A stretch of 64,000 nucleotides of DNA from Tissierellales bacterium (GTDB taxonomy: Bacteria; Bacillota; Clostridia; Tissierellales; Tissierellaceae), in NCBI GenBank assembly GCA_030146915.1, contig JASLAT010000023.1, positions 1-64,000 of the forward strand. Direction: 5' to 3'. Of the stretch, positions 16,649-24,959 are shown piece after piece. The translations under genes were made by a program, and so were the position numbers. The first letter of the stretch is position 1, and every line of letters begins with the position of its first letter. The notes beneath the pieces were generated by a model, which saw only the letters and a program-made list of their open reading frames with translations, did no database searches and was not told where the DNA came from.

Positions 16649-17438
16649 AGATATAACAATAGGACAATATTTCCCAGGAGATACCTTAATACATAGGCTA
16701 GATCCTAGAGTAAAGATTTTGCTATCATTATTTTATATGATTAGTTTGTTCTTTATAAATTCCTTTACTCCATATTTATTGGTTCTTGCATTTATACTTA
16801 TAACTATAAAAGTAGCAAAGCTACCTTTTAAGTTTATATTAAAAGGTTTAAAACCTTTGATATTTATTATTTTACTTACTTTTTCAATAAATATGTTTTT
16901 TACAAAAGGGGAACCTTTATTTAATATAGGACCATTAACAGTTACTAAAGAGGGTTTTTATCAAGCTAGTTTTATGGCATTGAGATTAATATTTTTAGTT
17001 ACAGGTACCTCAATACTAACATTGACAACATCTCCAATAGCCTTAACAGATGGTATAGAACATTTATTAAATCCATTTAGAAGGTTTGGTCTCCCAGCAC
17101 ACGAGCTAGCTATGATGATGACTATAGCTTTAAGGTTTATACCTACACTTTTGGAGGAGACAGATAAAATTATGAAAGCTCAAATGGCTAGAGGTGCAGA
17201 CTTTGAATCAGGAAACTTAGTAAAAAGAGCTAAAGCTTTAGTTCCTCTATTAGTGCCTTTATTTATTAATGCTTTCAGAAGAGCAGATGAGCTAGCAATT
17301 GCTATGGAAGCTAGGTGTTATAGAGGCGGGGAAAATAGAACTAGACTTAATACATTAAAAATAGATAGGTTGGATATTGTAACATTAATTTGTGTAAGTG
17401 TTTTCTTTTTAATAATTATAGCTACAAGGTATATATGA
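16641..17438 (+). CDS. ecfT: ECF transporter transmembrane subunit EcfT
   Basis: EcfT couples the two ATPases to exchangeable S components. The 265-aa protein opens TIGQYFPGDTLIHRLDPRVK, a hallmark of the family, and has several membrane helices. Two coupling motifs can be read as MKAQMARGADF near residue 180 and IAMEARCYRGG near 222. It overlaps truA by 4 nt. Confidence 0.96.
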   Translation: MIKDITIGQYFPGDTLIHRLDPRVKILLSLFYMISLFFINSFTPYLLVLAFILITIKVAKLPFKFILKGLKPLIFIILLTFSINMFFTKGEPLFNIGPLTVTKEGFYQASFMALRLIFLVTGTSILTLTTSPIALTDGIEHLLNPFRRFGLPAHELAMMMTIALRFIPTLLEETDKIMKAQMARGADFESGNLVKRAKALVPLLVPLFINAFRRADELAIAMEARCYRGGENRTRLNTLKIDRLDIVTLICVSVFFLIIIATRYI

Positions 17439-18181
17439 TAAAAAATATTTTATTAGAAGTAGAATATGATGGAACTAATTTTTCAGGCTATCAAATTCAA
17501 CCTAATCTTCGAACTGTTGAAGGAGAGTTAATTAAGGCTATAGAAAAAGCTGTCTCCCACAAAGTTAATCTAATCTCAGCTGGAAGGACAGATAAAGGAG
17601 TTCACAGTTTGGGTCAAATAGTCAATTTTAAAACGGAGAGTAATATTCCAGCTAGTAATTATAAAAGTCTTATGAAATTTTTATTACCTGGTGATATAAG
17701 TATAAAAAACTCTAAAGAAGTAAATATTGAATTTCACTCCAGATTTGATGCTAAATTTAGGAAATATAAATATATAGTTTACAATAGAACTTTAATAAAT
17801 GCTTTGTATAGAAATTATAGTTATCATTTTCCTTATTATTTAGATGTAGAATTAATGAATAAAGCAGCAAAAAAATTTATAGGTACTCATAATTTTACTT
17901 CTTTTAAAACTACTAGTCACAACTTAGAACGGGTAAACCCTATAAGAACAATAAAATCCTTTGAAGTTTATAGAGATGGAGATTTTGTATATTTTGAAGT
18001 TGTGGGAAATGCATTTTTACACAATATGGTTAGAATAATGGTTGGCACATTACTATATATAGGTACTGGGAAATTAAGTTACAATTCATTAGATGAAATC
18101 ATTAAATCAAAAGACAGGGGACAAGCGGGTATAACTGCAGGACCTCAGGGTTTGTATTTAGAAAAAGTATTTTATAAATAA
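17435..18181 (+). CDS. truA: tRNA pseudouridine synthase A
   Basis: TruA converts U38-U40 of the tRNA anticodon arm to pseudouridine. The 248-aa protein begins at ATG 17435, overlapping the ecfT stop (ATGA). It has the catalytic AGRTDKGVHSLGQ motif (Asp53), RFDAKFRKYKYIVYN and FLHNMVRIMVGTLL. The order ecfA1-ecfA2-ecfT-truA-rplM-rpsI is standard in Firmicutes. Confidence 0.97.
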   Translation: MIKNILLEVEYDGTNFSGYQIQPNLRTVEGELIKAIEKAVSHKVNLISAGRTDKGVHSLGQIVNFKTESNIPASNYKSLMKFLLPGDISIKNSKEVNIEFHSRFDAKFRKYKYIVYNRTLINALYRNYSYHFPYYLDVELMNKAAKKFIGTHNFTSFKTTSHNLERVNPIRTIKSFEVYRDGDFVYFEVVGNAFLHNMVRIMVGTLLYIGTGKLSYNSLDEIIKSKDRGQAGITAGPQGLYLEKVFYK

Positions 18182-18192
18182 TGAGAAAGATA

Positions 18193-18221
18193 TTGACATA
18201 ATAGAATTTATGTAATAAAAT
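18193..18221 (+). promoter_or_regulatory. Promoter of rplM-rpsI
   Basis: A perfect TTGACA (18193-18198) is followed after 17 nt by TAAAAT (18216-18221). It lies 12 nt after truA, giving rplM-rpsI their own transcript. Confidence 0.85.
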
Positions 18222-18227
18222 AAACAG

Positions 18228-18300
18228 GAGTGTTTTGGAGAAACCCGGACTTTGAAGCACAAAACTAAGCAATATTAAACTGATACAAGGAGGGAATGTA
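18228..18300 (+). ncRNA. Leader of rplM, candidate L13 leader RNA
   Basis: About 75 nt lie between the predicted transcription start and rplM. GTTTTG (18232-18237) can pair with CAAAAC (18260-18265), enclosing GAAACCCGGAC. Firmicutes rplM genes commonly have the L13 leader (Rfam L13_leader), through which L13 or S9 is thought to control expression. The assignment rests on position and one helix only. Confidence 0.5.
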
Positions 18301-18729
18301 ATGAAAAGCTATATGGCTAAATCAGCTGAAATAGATAGAAAATGGTACGTTATAGATGCAGAAGGAAAAGTATTAGGTAGATTAGCATCTGAAGTTGCTA
18401 CTATATTAAGTGGGAAACATAAACCAACATATACTCCACATGTAGATACTGGAGATCATGTTATAATAATAAACGCAGAAAAGGTTAAATTTACAGGTAA
18501 TAAATTAAATCAAATGCACCATGTATACCATACAGGATACCCAGGTGGATTAAAAGAGGTTCCGTACTCACAATTAATTGAGAAGAATCCAGAAAGAATA
18601 ATTGAAATTACTGTAAAAGGAATGTTACCTAAATCTAAATTAGGTAAGAAAATGATTAAGAAATTAAAGGTTTATAGAGGCGAAGAACATAATCACGAAG
18701 CTCAACAACCTGAAATATACGAAATATAA
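18301..18729 (+). CDS. rplM: 50S ribosomal protein L13
   Basis: L13 is an early 50S assembly protein. The 142-aa sequence has DRKWYVIDAEGKVLGRLASE at the N-terminus, the GKHKPTYTPHVDTGDHVIIIN block and a C-terminal MLPKSKLGKKMIKKLKVYRG. AAGGAGGG lies 7 nt before the ATG. It is paired with rpsI as in most bacteria. Confidence 0.98.
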   Translation: MKSYMAKSAEIDRKWYVIDAEGKVLGRLASEVATILSGKHKPTYTPHVDTGDHVIIINAEKVKFTGNKLNQMHHVYHTGYPGGLKEVPYSQLIEKNPERIIEITVKGMLPKSKLGKKMIKKLKVYRGEEHNHEAQQPEIYEI

Positions 18730-18751
18730 GGATAGAAAAGGAGGAGTTTAG

Positions 18752-19144
18752 GTGGCTAATATACAATATATGGGAACTGGAAGAAGAAAAACTTCTGTAG
18801 CAAGAGTTAGACTTGTACCAGGCAGCGGAAAAATAGTTGTTAATAATAGAGATTTTGATGAATACTTTACATCTGAAGTTTTGAAAAGATTATTACAAGA
18901 ACCACTTGTAATTTCAGAAACAGCTGATAAATATGATGTTATAGCAAATGTTCATGGCGGTGGACATACTGGTCAAGCAGGAGCTATAAGACATGGTATT
19001 TCTAGAGCTTTACTTGAAGCGGATGCAGAATTAAGACCTATACTTAAGAAAGCAGGATTCTTAACAAGAGACTCAAGAATGAAAGAAAGAAAAAAATATG
19101 GTTTCAAAAAAGCAAGGAAATCTCCACAATTCAGCAAGAGATAA
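18752..19144 (+). CDS. rpsI: 30S ribosomal protein S9
   Basis: S9's C-terminal tail touches P-site tRNA. The 130-aa protein starts at GTG (18752) behind AAGGAGGAG. It shows YMGTGRRKTSVARVRLVPGS and HGGGHTGQAGAIRHGISRAL, and it ends KSPQFSKR, the conserved tip. A terminator follows 9 nt after the stop. Confidence 0.98.
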   Translation: MANIQYMGTGRRKTSVARVRLVPGSGKIVVNNRDFDEYFTSEVLKRLLQEPLVISETADKYDVIANVHGGGHTGQAGAIRHGISRALLEADAELRPILKKAGFLTRDSRMKERKKYGFKKARKSPQFSKR

Positions 19145-19153
19145 TATATGTTC

Positions 19154-19187
19154 AAACTCCAAATTATACAATTTGGAGTTTTTTATT
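19154..19187 (+). terminator. Rho-independent terminator after rpsI
   Basis: A perfect 12-bp stem (19154-19165 with 19170-19181) has a 4-nt loop and a T-rich tail. Confidence 0.95.
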
Positions 19188-19235
19188 TATGAAAAATAGG
19201 GTATTATATACTTAATAACTTATACGAGGTGAATT

Positions 19236-19865
19236 ATGAAAAAGAAAAACTTACAATTATTATTAACTGTTTTTATATTATCGTTTGTACTTTTTATAGG
19301 CATTAATGTACAAAGAACAGATACAGGATTTTTATTTGATACATTTATAATGGATAAAATTTATGCTAGCAGGACAGTATTAGGACTATCTATTATGAAG
19401 ATATTAACTCAATTCGGATCTAAATATTTCTTTTTAGTAGCGCTTTTATTTTTAGGATATAGATATATAAGTAATATGGAAAGAGAGAAGGCTTGGATGA
19501 TTATACTATCTATAGTGGGTAGCTATATGCTAAATGCTTTACTTAAATTAACATTTGCTAGAACTAGACCGATTATGTATATGGCTATAGAAAAAACTAG
19601 CTATAGTTTCCCGAGTGGACATGCTATGGTATCTATGAGTTTTTATACTACTTTAACATATATAATTGCATCGAAATTTACAGATAAGACTCATAAGATA
19701 GCAGCGTATGTTTTGAACTTTCTTATAATAGCTATAATAGGATATTCAAGATTATATTTAGGGGTACATTGGCCTACTGATGTAATAGTAGGATATTTAA
19801 TGGGATTTTTAGTTTTTTATTTAAGCAAAGAGAAATTTGGAAAAAGGTGTAAGAATGAAGAATAG
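19236..19865 (+). CDS. PAP2-family membrane phosphatase
   Basis: The three PAP2 motifs are complete: KLTFARTRP (104-112), PSGH (126-129) and SRLYLGVHWPTD (171-182). The family removes phosphate from lipid or polyisoprenyl phosphates at the membrane. This 209-aa member has an N-terminal hydrophobic helix and about five more. Phosphatidate, phosphatidylglycerophosphate and undecaprenyl pyrophosphate are all possible substrates. Its end overlaps the next gene by 11 nt. Confidence 0.88.
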   Translation: MKKKNLQLLLTVFILSFVLFIGINVQRTDTGFLFDTFIMDKIYASRTVLGLSIMKILTQFGSKYFFLVALLFLGYRYISNMEREKAWMIILSIVGSYMLNALLKLTFARTRPIMYMAIEKTSYSFPSGHAMVSMSFYTTLTYIIASKFTDKTHKIAAYVLNFLIIAIIGYSRLYLGVHWPTDVIVGYLMGFLVFYLSKEKFGKRCKNEE

Positions 19866-20430
19866 GAAAATAATAAGTTTTTTGCTAATAATGATATTAG
19901 TTTTAGGTTCTATATTTATTATAAATAAGAAGTTTAGAGTAAGAAATAGTGTTGAAACTTTATCAAGTAAAATTAATGAAAATATAGAGCACTTAACTGA
20001 AATTAGCACAATAAAATATAATTATACTAATTTGGTAGATTATAAAGATAGTTATAAGATAAGTGGGATAAAACTTCCTTTTACTAATAAAGGATTTCTT
20101 GTAAAATATAGTGGGTATTTAAAAGCAGGTGTGGATGAAATTGATGTAGAATTAAAGGATAATGGTAAAACAGCATTAGTAACTATTGGCAAACCCAAAA
20201 TTCAAGATAATGTTATAAATGAAGAAGATGTATATTTTTTTGATGAAAAAAACTCTATATTCAATCCTTTAAAATTTGACAATTTATATGATATTTTAAA
20301 AGAGGAAAAAATAAAGATAGAGCAAGAGTCAATAGAAAAAGGGATTTTAAATGATGCAGAAGTATCAGTAAAAAATACTATAAAATCTTTTTTAGAAAGT
20401 TTAGGAGTAGAAAATATAATTTTTAAGTAA
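19855..20430 (+). CDS. DUF4230 membrane-anchored protein
   Basis: I read this 191-aa protein as a DUF4230 member. It has an N-terminal membrane anchor (residues 6-25, IISFLLIMILVLGSIFIINK), then an extracytoplasmic domain with TIKYNYTNLVDYKDSYKISG, FLVKYSGYLKAGVDEIDVEL and NSIFNPLKFDNL. The function of the family is unknown. ATG 19855 lies behind AAAAAGGTG, inside the PAP2 gene, so the two are likely coupled. Confidence 0.72.
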   Translation: MKNRKIISFLLIMILVLGSIFIINKKFRVRNSVETLSSKINENIEHLTEISTIKYNYTNLVDYKDSYKISGIKLPFTNKGFLVKYSGYLKAGVDEIDVELKDNGKTALVTIGKPKIQDNVINEEDVYFFDEKNSIFNPLKFDNLYDILKEEKIKIEQESIEKGILNDAEVSVKNTIKSFLESLGVENIIFK

Positions 20431-20435
20431 AAATA

Positions 20436-20472
20436 GTCTAGGTTTTATTATAAATTATCTAAAGACCTAGAC
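20436..20472 (+). repeat. Inverted repeat upstream of rubrerythrin
   Basis: Perfect 8-bp arms GTCTAGGT (20436-20443) and ACCTAGAC (20465-20472) flank 21 nt. It could be a weak terminator for the preceding pair, since a mixed T-rich stretch follows, or an operator. A possible promoter, TAGACA-17-TAAAAT (20468-20496), overlaps the right arm. Confidence 0.5.
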
Positions 20473-20542
20473 ATAATTTTACTTTTAGTATAAAATAATG
20501 AGTGATGGTATATAATGAATATTTATTTAAGGGGGAATTATA

Positions 20543-21088
20543 ATGAACGCAATGACTGCTAGTAATTTAAGATCAGCATTTGGTGGAGAAAGTATGGCTC
20601 ATATGAGATACAGAATTTGGGGAGAACAAGCGACAAAAGATGGATTCCCAAATGTAGGAAGATTATTCCTTTGTACATCTGATGCAGAAGAAGTGCATGC
20701 AACGTTACATTTTAATGCATTAAAAGATGAGGCAGGAGACTATGATGTAACTTCAGCTGCAGGATTTGGAAAGTCCACAACATCTGAGAACTTACAAGGA
20801 GCTATAAATGGAGAAGTTTTTGAATTCGAACAAATGTATCCAGCTTACATAGAAGTAGCAAAAATGCAAGGAGAAGATACAGCTGTAAGAGCTATGCAAT
20901 TTGCGATAGAAGCTGAAAAGGTTCACGCAAAATTATTTGCAGAGGCTAAAGAAGCTGTAGATGCTGATAAAGATTTAGAAGTTGAAGTAGTAGATCTTTG
21001 CCCAGTATGTGGATATGTAACTTTATCAAAAGATGAAGACAAATGTCCAATCTGTGGTGCTAAAAGAGAATTATTCGTAGAATATTAA
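20543..21088 (+). CDS. rbr: Rubrerythrin
   Basis: Rubrerythrin is a peroxide reductase of anaerobes. The 181-aa protein has an N-terminal ferritin-like diiron domain with two ExxH motifs (E49-H52 and E125-H128) and a C-terminal rubredoxin-like domain with CPVC (153-156) and CPIC (168-171). It sits alone between an inverted repeat and a strong terminator. Its electron donor could be the rubredoxin at 37084. An imperfect PerR-like stretch lies at 20448-20462. Confidence 0.96.
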   Translation: MNAMTASNLRSAFGGESMAHMRYRIWGEQATKDGFPNVGRLFLCTSDAEEVHATLHFNALKDEAGDYDVTSAAGFGKSTTSENLQGAINGEVFEFEQMYPAYIEVAKMQGEDTAVRAMQFAIEAEKVHAKLFAEAKEAVDADKDLEVEVVDLCPVCGYVTLSKDEDKCPICGAKRELFVEY

Positions 21089-21107
21089 TTAAACGATTAT
21101 AAGTGTG

Positions 21108-21145
21108 TAAACACCTTAGGATATATCCTAAGGTGTTTATTTTTA
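21108..21145 (+). terminator. Rho-independent terminator after rubrerythrin
   Basis: AAACACCTTAGGA and its complement form a 13-bp stem (from 21109) followed by TTTATTTTT. Confidence 0.95.
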
Positions 21146-21155
21146 GGAGGTTAAG

Positions 21156-21728
21156 ATGTTTCTTGAGGTATTTATATTAGCTTTAATAGTAATTTTTATA
21201 GGTGGGGATATTAATCGATTGCATAATTTAAAAATATCTCATAAAAAACTTATAGTTTATCCTTTTATAATATATTTTTTATTTTATTTTGTTGCCATAT
21301 TTTCAACATGGAGTATATCTGATATTATTCATAATAACTTTGGGTATATACATCTGGCAACATATTTTTTTGTTATACTAGCTATACTTTTAAATTATAA
21401 AATCAAGGGTTTTAAAAGTATAGCTTCTGGAATGATTTTAAATTATATTGCTATGCTATTTAATGAAGGGAAAATGCCAGTTTCTTCAGAAGCTTTATTG
21501 GATGCAGGTCTTTATGAGGAGTTTGAAATTCTAAAGAAAGGGGCAATTTTAACACATAGTTTGATAAATAATGAGTCGAAAATTAACTACTTATCAGATA
21601 TAATTAAGATACCAAGGCCATATATTTTACCTAAAGTTATAAGTTTAGGAGATATATTAATAGCTGTTGGTTTGCTTTTTACATTAGTATATTATGGTTA
21701 TAAAGAGGTGGATGATGGAAAAGGGTAG
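21156..21728 (+). CDS. DUF5317 multi-spanning membrane protein
   Basis: This 190-aa protein matches what I know of DUF5317: five or so membrane helices, a GGDINRLHNL segment near residue 16, and the marker block NEGKMPVSSEALLDAG near residue 107. No catalytic function is known. It starts behind TTAGGAGG right after the rubrerythrin terminator and overlaps the CapA-like gene by 14 nt, so the two are probably co-translated. Confidence 0.7.
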   Translation: MFLEVFILALIVIFIGGDINRLHNLKISHKKLIVYPFIIYFLFYFVAIFSTWSISDIIHNNFGYIHLATYFFVILAILLNYKIKGFKSIASGMILNYIAMLFNEGKMPVSSEALLDAGLYEEFEILKKGAILTHSLINNESKINYLSDIIKIPRPYILPKVISLGDILIAVGLLFTLVYYGYKEVDDGKG

Positions 21729-22896
21729 AAAAAAATATCTATATATAATATTTATAATTAGTTTAATACTATTTTTTATTGTAATAAAATTTAAGCTACA
21801 AGATAAGTTGTTAGTTACAGAGGAAATAAAGTCTCCTAATTTAGAATATTTATTAGAAGAAGATATAAGGGAGATTAGTATCTTAGCAGCAGGTGATGTT
21901 ATGTATCATATGCCACAGGTAAATTCTGCATATGTAAGATCTGAAGGAATATATGATTTCTCAGAAAATTTTAAATATGTTAAAGATTATATATCATCTG
22001 CCGATATATCAATAGTAAATTATGAAACCGTTGCAGGACCAGAAGGTTCACGATACTCAGGTTATCCTAACTTTAATACGCCTAAGCAAAGTTTGGAGTC
22101 GTTAAAATATGCGGGGTTTGATATTATAAATACAGCAAATAATCATATTTTAGATCAAGGTAAAAATGGTTTACTATATACTATTGATGAAATAAATAGG
22201 TTAGGGCTTAAAAACTTAGGAACAAGTAATAATGGTTTTAAAGATTTTTTAATAAAAAGTGTTGATGATATAGAGCTAGGTTTTTTATCATATAGTTATG
22301 GATTTAATGGAAATGAATATAGATTAACAGAGTCTGAGTTAACTGAATATACATCTGTTATAGATGAAGAAAAAATAAAAAATGATATAAAAACTTTGAA
22401 ATCCAAAGATATAGACTTTGTAATTGTAGTATTACATTGGGGCCAAGAATATAGTAAAGGGCCAAGTTTATATCAAGAAGAATTGGCTGATAAGATATTT
22501 GCATGGGGTGGTGATATTATTTTAGGTAGTCATCCTCATGTTATACATAAATCAGAAAAGAAGGAAGTTTTAGGAAGAGATAAATTTGTTGTTTATTCTT
22601 TAGGGAACTTTTTATCCAACCAAAGAAGAGAAAATTTAGGAGATGCAAGAACAGAAGATGGATTAATGGTAAAATTAATATTAGAAAAAGATTTTATAAA
22701 AAAAACTAAGAGAATAAAAGAAATAAAATTTATACCTACATGGGTTAATAAATATTATAAATCTAGAAATATATATAATATAGTTCCTGTAGAAGACGTA
22801 ATAGAAGGTAAAATTAGTTTAGAAAACTATAAAGATGTGGAAGAGAAGTTAAAAGAATCGTATAATAGAAGCTCAAAATTAATAAATATTCAGTAA
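21715..22896 (+). CDS. CapA-family (PGA_cap) metallophosphatase-like protein
   Basis: The protein has one N-terminal membrane anchor (residues 6-23) and an extracellular calcineurin-like domain: LAAGDVMYHM, NYETVAG, NTANNHILDQG, VLHWGQEY, GSHPHVIH and YSLGNFLSNQ. CapA-type proteins act in poly-gamma-glutamate capsule anchoring, but no capsule genes flank this one, so that role is unsupported here. I use the second of two tandem ATGs (21715), 4 nt after AAAGAGGTGG. Length 393 aa. Confidence 0.83.
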   Translation: MEKGRKKYLYIIFIISLILFFIVIKFKLQDKLLVTEEIKSPNLEYLLEEDIREISILAAGDVMYHMPQVNSAYVRSEGIYDFSENFKYVKDYISSADISIVNYETVAGPEGSRYSGYPNFNTPKQSLESLKYAGFDIINTANNHILDQGKNGLLYTIDEINRLGLKNLGTSNNGFKDFLIKSVDDIELGFLSYSYGFNGNEYRLTESELTEYTSVIDEEKIKNDIKTLKSKDIDFVIVVLHWGQEYSKGPSLYQEELADKIFAWGGDIILGSHPHVIHKSEKKEVLGRDKFVVYSLGNFLSNQRRENLGDARTEDGLMVKLILEKDFIKKTKRIKEIKFIPTWVNKYYKSRNIYNIVPVEDVIEGKISLENYKDVEEKLKESYNRSSKLINIQ

Positions 22897-22910
22897 AGGT
22901 GTGGTGAAAT

Positions 22911-23747
22911 TTGGATTTTATTTTAGGAATGTTCTCAAATATGAGATTAAAAGATATTATAGATATTTTATTAGTTGCTGTTATGTTTTATAAAATATTC
23001 TCTTTAATAAAAGAAACAAGAGCAGAACAATTAATAAAAGGAATTTTTGCTTTTTTTATTTTTGCTAAAATAAGTGGTTTATTAAAACTATATACAGTAA
23101 ATTGGATTTTAGAAAATGCTATGACAGTTGGTGTAATAGCAATTTTAATAGTTTTTCAGCCTGAACTTAGGAGAGGTTTAGAATATATAGGTAGATCTAG
23201 ATTTTTTACAAAATCATTAATGGAAATTAGAGGAGAAAATATGAGTCGTAAGGTTGATGAAATTGTCAATGCTACTGCCTCATTATCACGACAAAAAATA
23301 GGTGCACTGATGGTACTAGAAAGAGAAATAGGATTAAATGATATAGTAGAAACAGGGACGGAAATAAATGGATATGTATCTAGTGATCTTTTAATTAATA
23401 TATTTATACCTAATACACCATTACATGATGGAGCTGTGATTATAAAGGATGATATAATAAAAGCAGCAGCTTGCTTTTTACCTCTTACTGAAAATATGAA
23501 TTTAAGTAAGGAATTAGGAACTAGACATAGAGCTGCCATAGGAATATCTGAAAGGTCTGATACGTTATCAATTATAGTTTCAGAGGAAACGGGTGCTATA
23601 TCTATAGCGGAAAATGGTGAAATTTCGAGATATATAGATATCAAAACGTTAGAACAAATTCTAATAAATATGTATAAGCCAAAAGAGGATTCAGATATAC
23701 TTTTAGGAAAATGGAGGAGAAAAGAAGATGAGCAAGAAGAAGACTAA
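22911..23747 (+). CDS. cdaA: Diadenylate cyclase CdaA
   Basis: CdaA condenses two ATP into cyclic di-AMP, which controls potassium and osmotic balance and wall integrity. The 278-aa protein has three N-terminal membrane helices and a DAC domain with D173-G174-A175 (in TPLHDGAVII) and R205-H206-R207 (in GTRHRAAIGISERSD). The start is TTG 22911 behind AAAGGTGTGG. Its end overlaps cdaR by 20 nt. Confidence 0.96.
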   Translation: MDFILGMFSNMRLKDIIDILLVAVMFYKIFSLIKETRAEQLIKGIFAFFIFAKISGLLKLYTVNWILENAMTVGVIAILIVFQPELRRGLEYIGRSRFFTKSLMEIRGENMSRKVDEIVNATASLSRQKIGALMVLEREIGLNDIVETGTEINGYVSSDLLINIFIPNTPLHDGAVIIKDDIIKAAACFLPLTENMNLSKELGTRHRAAIGISERSDTLSIIVSEETGAISIAENGEISRYIDIKTLEQILINMYKPKEDSDILLGKWRRKEDEQEED

Positions 23748-24945
23748 TGATATAACCTTAAAAATTTTCGCCCTATTAATAGCCATTTTTCTATGGAGTT
23801 ATGTGATGAATGAAGTTAACCCAGTAATAGAAAAAGAAATAAGAAATATTGATTTAGAATTTAGTAATGCAGAAGCTTTGAGTAGGGAAGGATTAAAAGT
23901 AATAGATCCTCAAGAAGCAAAAGTTTCAGTTAGGATATCAGGTAAAAAAAATGATATGGATAAATTTTCATCTGATTCAATAAAAGCTTTGGTGGACCTT
24001 AGTGGCTATAGAGAAGGGCAAATGAAAATACCTGTAAAGGTATCCTTAGAAAATGAAATGAGCAATATAAAAATTATTGATTATGAGCCTAAAGAAGTTT
24101 TGGTGACTTTTGATAAGTTTGTAACTTTAGAAAAAGAGATAACCATAAGAACAGTTGGAGAGTTACCTGAAGGGTATGTTGTAGGTGATATAGGTATAAA
24201 ACCATCGACTGTATTATTGAAGGGACCAAGATCTTATATAAAAGAAGTAGCAGAAGTAGTTGCATTTATAGACTTAGATGGTAAAACTAGTAGTCAAAAG
24301 CTAAATGCTCAAATTAGACTTTTAGATTCCCAGGGCAATGACCTTATAGGAATAGAAAAAGATCCAGGTAATGTAGATATTAACTTAGAGATATTGAGAA
24401 GTAAAAGTATACCTATTAATATAAACTTAAATAAAAATTTACCGGATGATTACGAGCTTAAAAATCTATCTCTGACCCCTAATAAGCTTAGGGTAAAAGG
24501 AGATGATGAAATTTTAAAAATTAAATCAATAGATACTATGCCTATTGATGTAGATATGCTTTTAAGCAAGAAAAAATTAGAAGTTAAATTAAATCTTCCA
24601 GACAATATAAGCCCTTTAAATCCTGAGGAAAAAATATTTGTAAGTTTGCACGAAAGTGAAATGATAGAAAAAACTCTATCTTATAAAATAGAAGATATTG
24701 AAATGTTAAATATAAAAGATAATTTAAAAGTAGAAGATGATAAAAATATAAATATAGATATTATATTGAAGGGGGATAAAGTAAAATTAGATAATGTGGG
24801 TAAGAATGATTTAAATCTACACTTAGACCTAACAGACTTAGACCCAGGGACTTATACCTTAGATTTAAAGTATAGTTTACCAGAAGGTATTAAAGTTAAG
24901 CAAGTTACTCCAGAAAGTATACGAGTAAAAATTAGTGAAGGTTAA
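23728..24945 (+). CDS. cdaR: CdaA regulator CdaR, YbbR-repeat protein
   Basis: CdaR binds CdaA from outside the membrane and modulates c-di-AMP synthesis. The 405 aa start with one membrane helix (IFALLIAIFLWSYVMNEVNP) and continue with about four YbbR repeats, recognisable by recurrent strands such as EVLVTFDKFVTLEKEI and NLSLTPNKLRVKGDD. GGAGGAG lies inside the end of cdaA. glmM, the usual next gene, is displaced to 27247. Confidence 0.92.
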   Translation: MSKKKTNDITLKIFALLIAIFLWSYVMNEVNPVIEKEIRNIDLEFSNAEALSREGLKVIDPQEAKVSVRISGKKNDMDKFSSDSIKALVDLSGYREGQMKIPVKVSLENEMSNIKIIDYEPKEVLVTFDKFVTLEKEITIRTVGELPEGYVVGDIGIKPSTVLLKGPRSYIKEVAEVVAFIDLDGKTSSQKLNAQIRLLDSQGNDLIGIEKDPGNVDINLEILRSKSIPININLNKNLPDDYELKNLSLTPNKLRVKGDDEILKIKSIDTMPIDVDMLLSKKKLEVKLNLPDNISPLNPEEKIFVSLHESEMIEKTLSYKIEDIEMLNIKDNLKVEDDKNINIDIILKGDKVKLDNVGKNDLNLHLDLTDLDPGTYTLDLKYSLPEGIKVKQVTPESIRVKISEG

Positions 24946-24959
24946 TAGGAGGTTATAAA

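Noticed and set aside
23156..23644. 162-codon minus-strand frame inside cdaA
   Set aside because: Antisense shadow of a gene with intact catalytic motifs.
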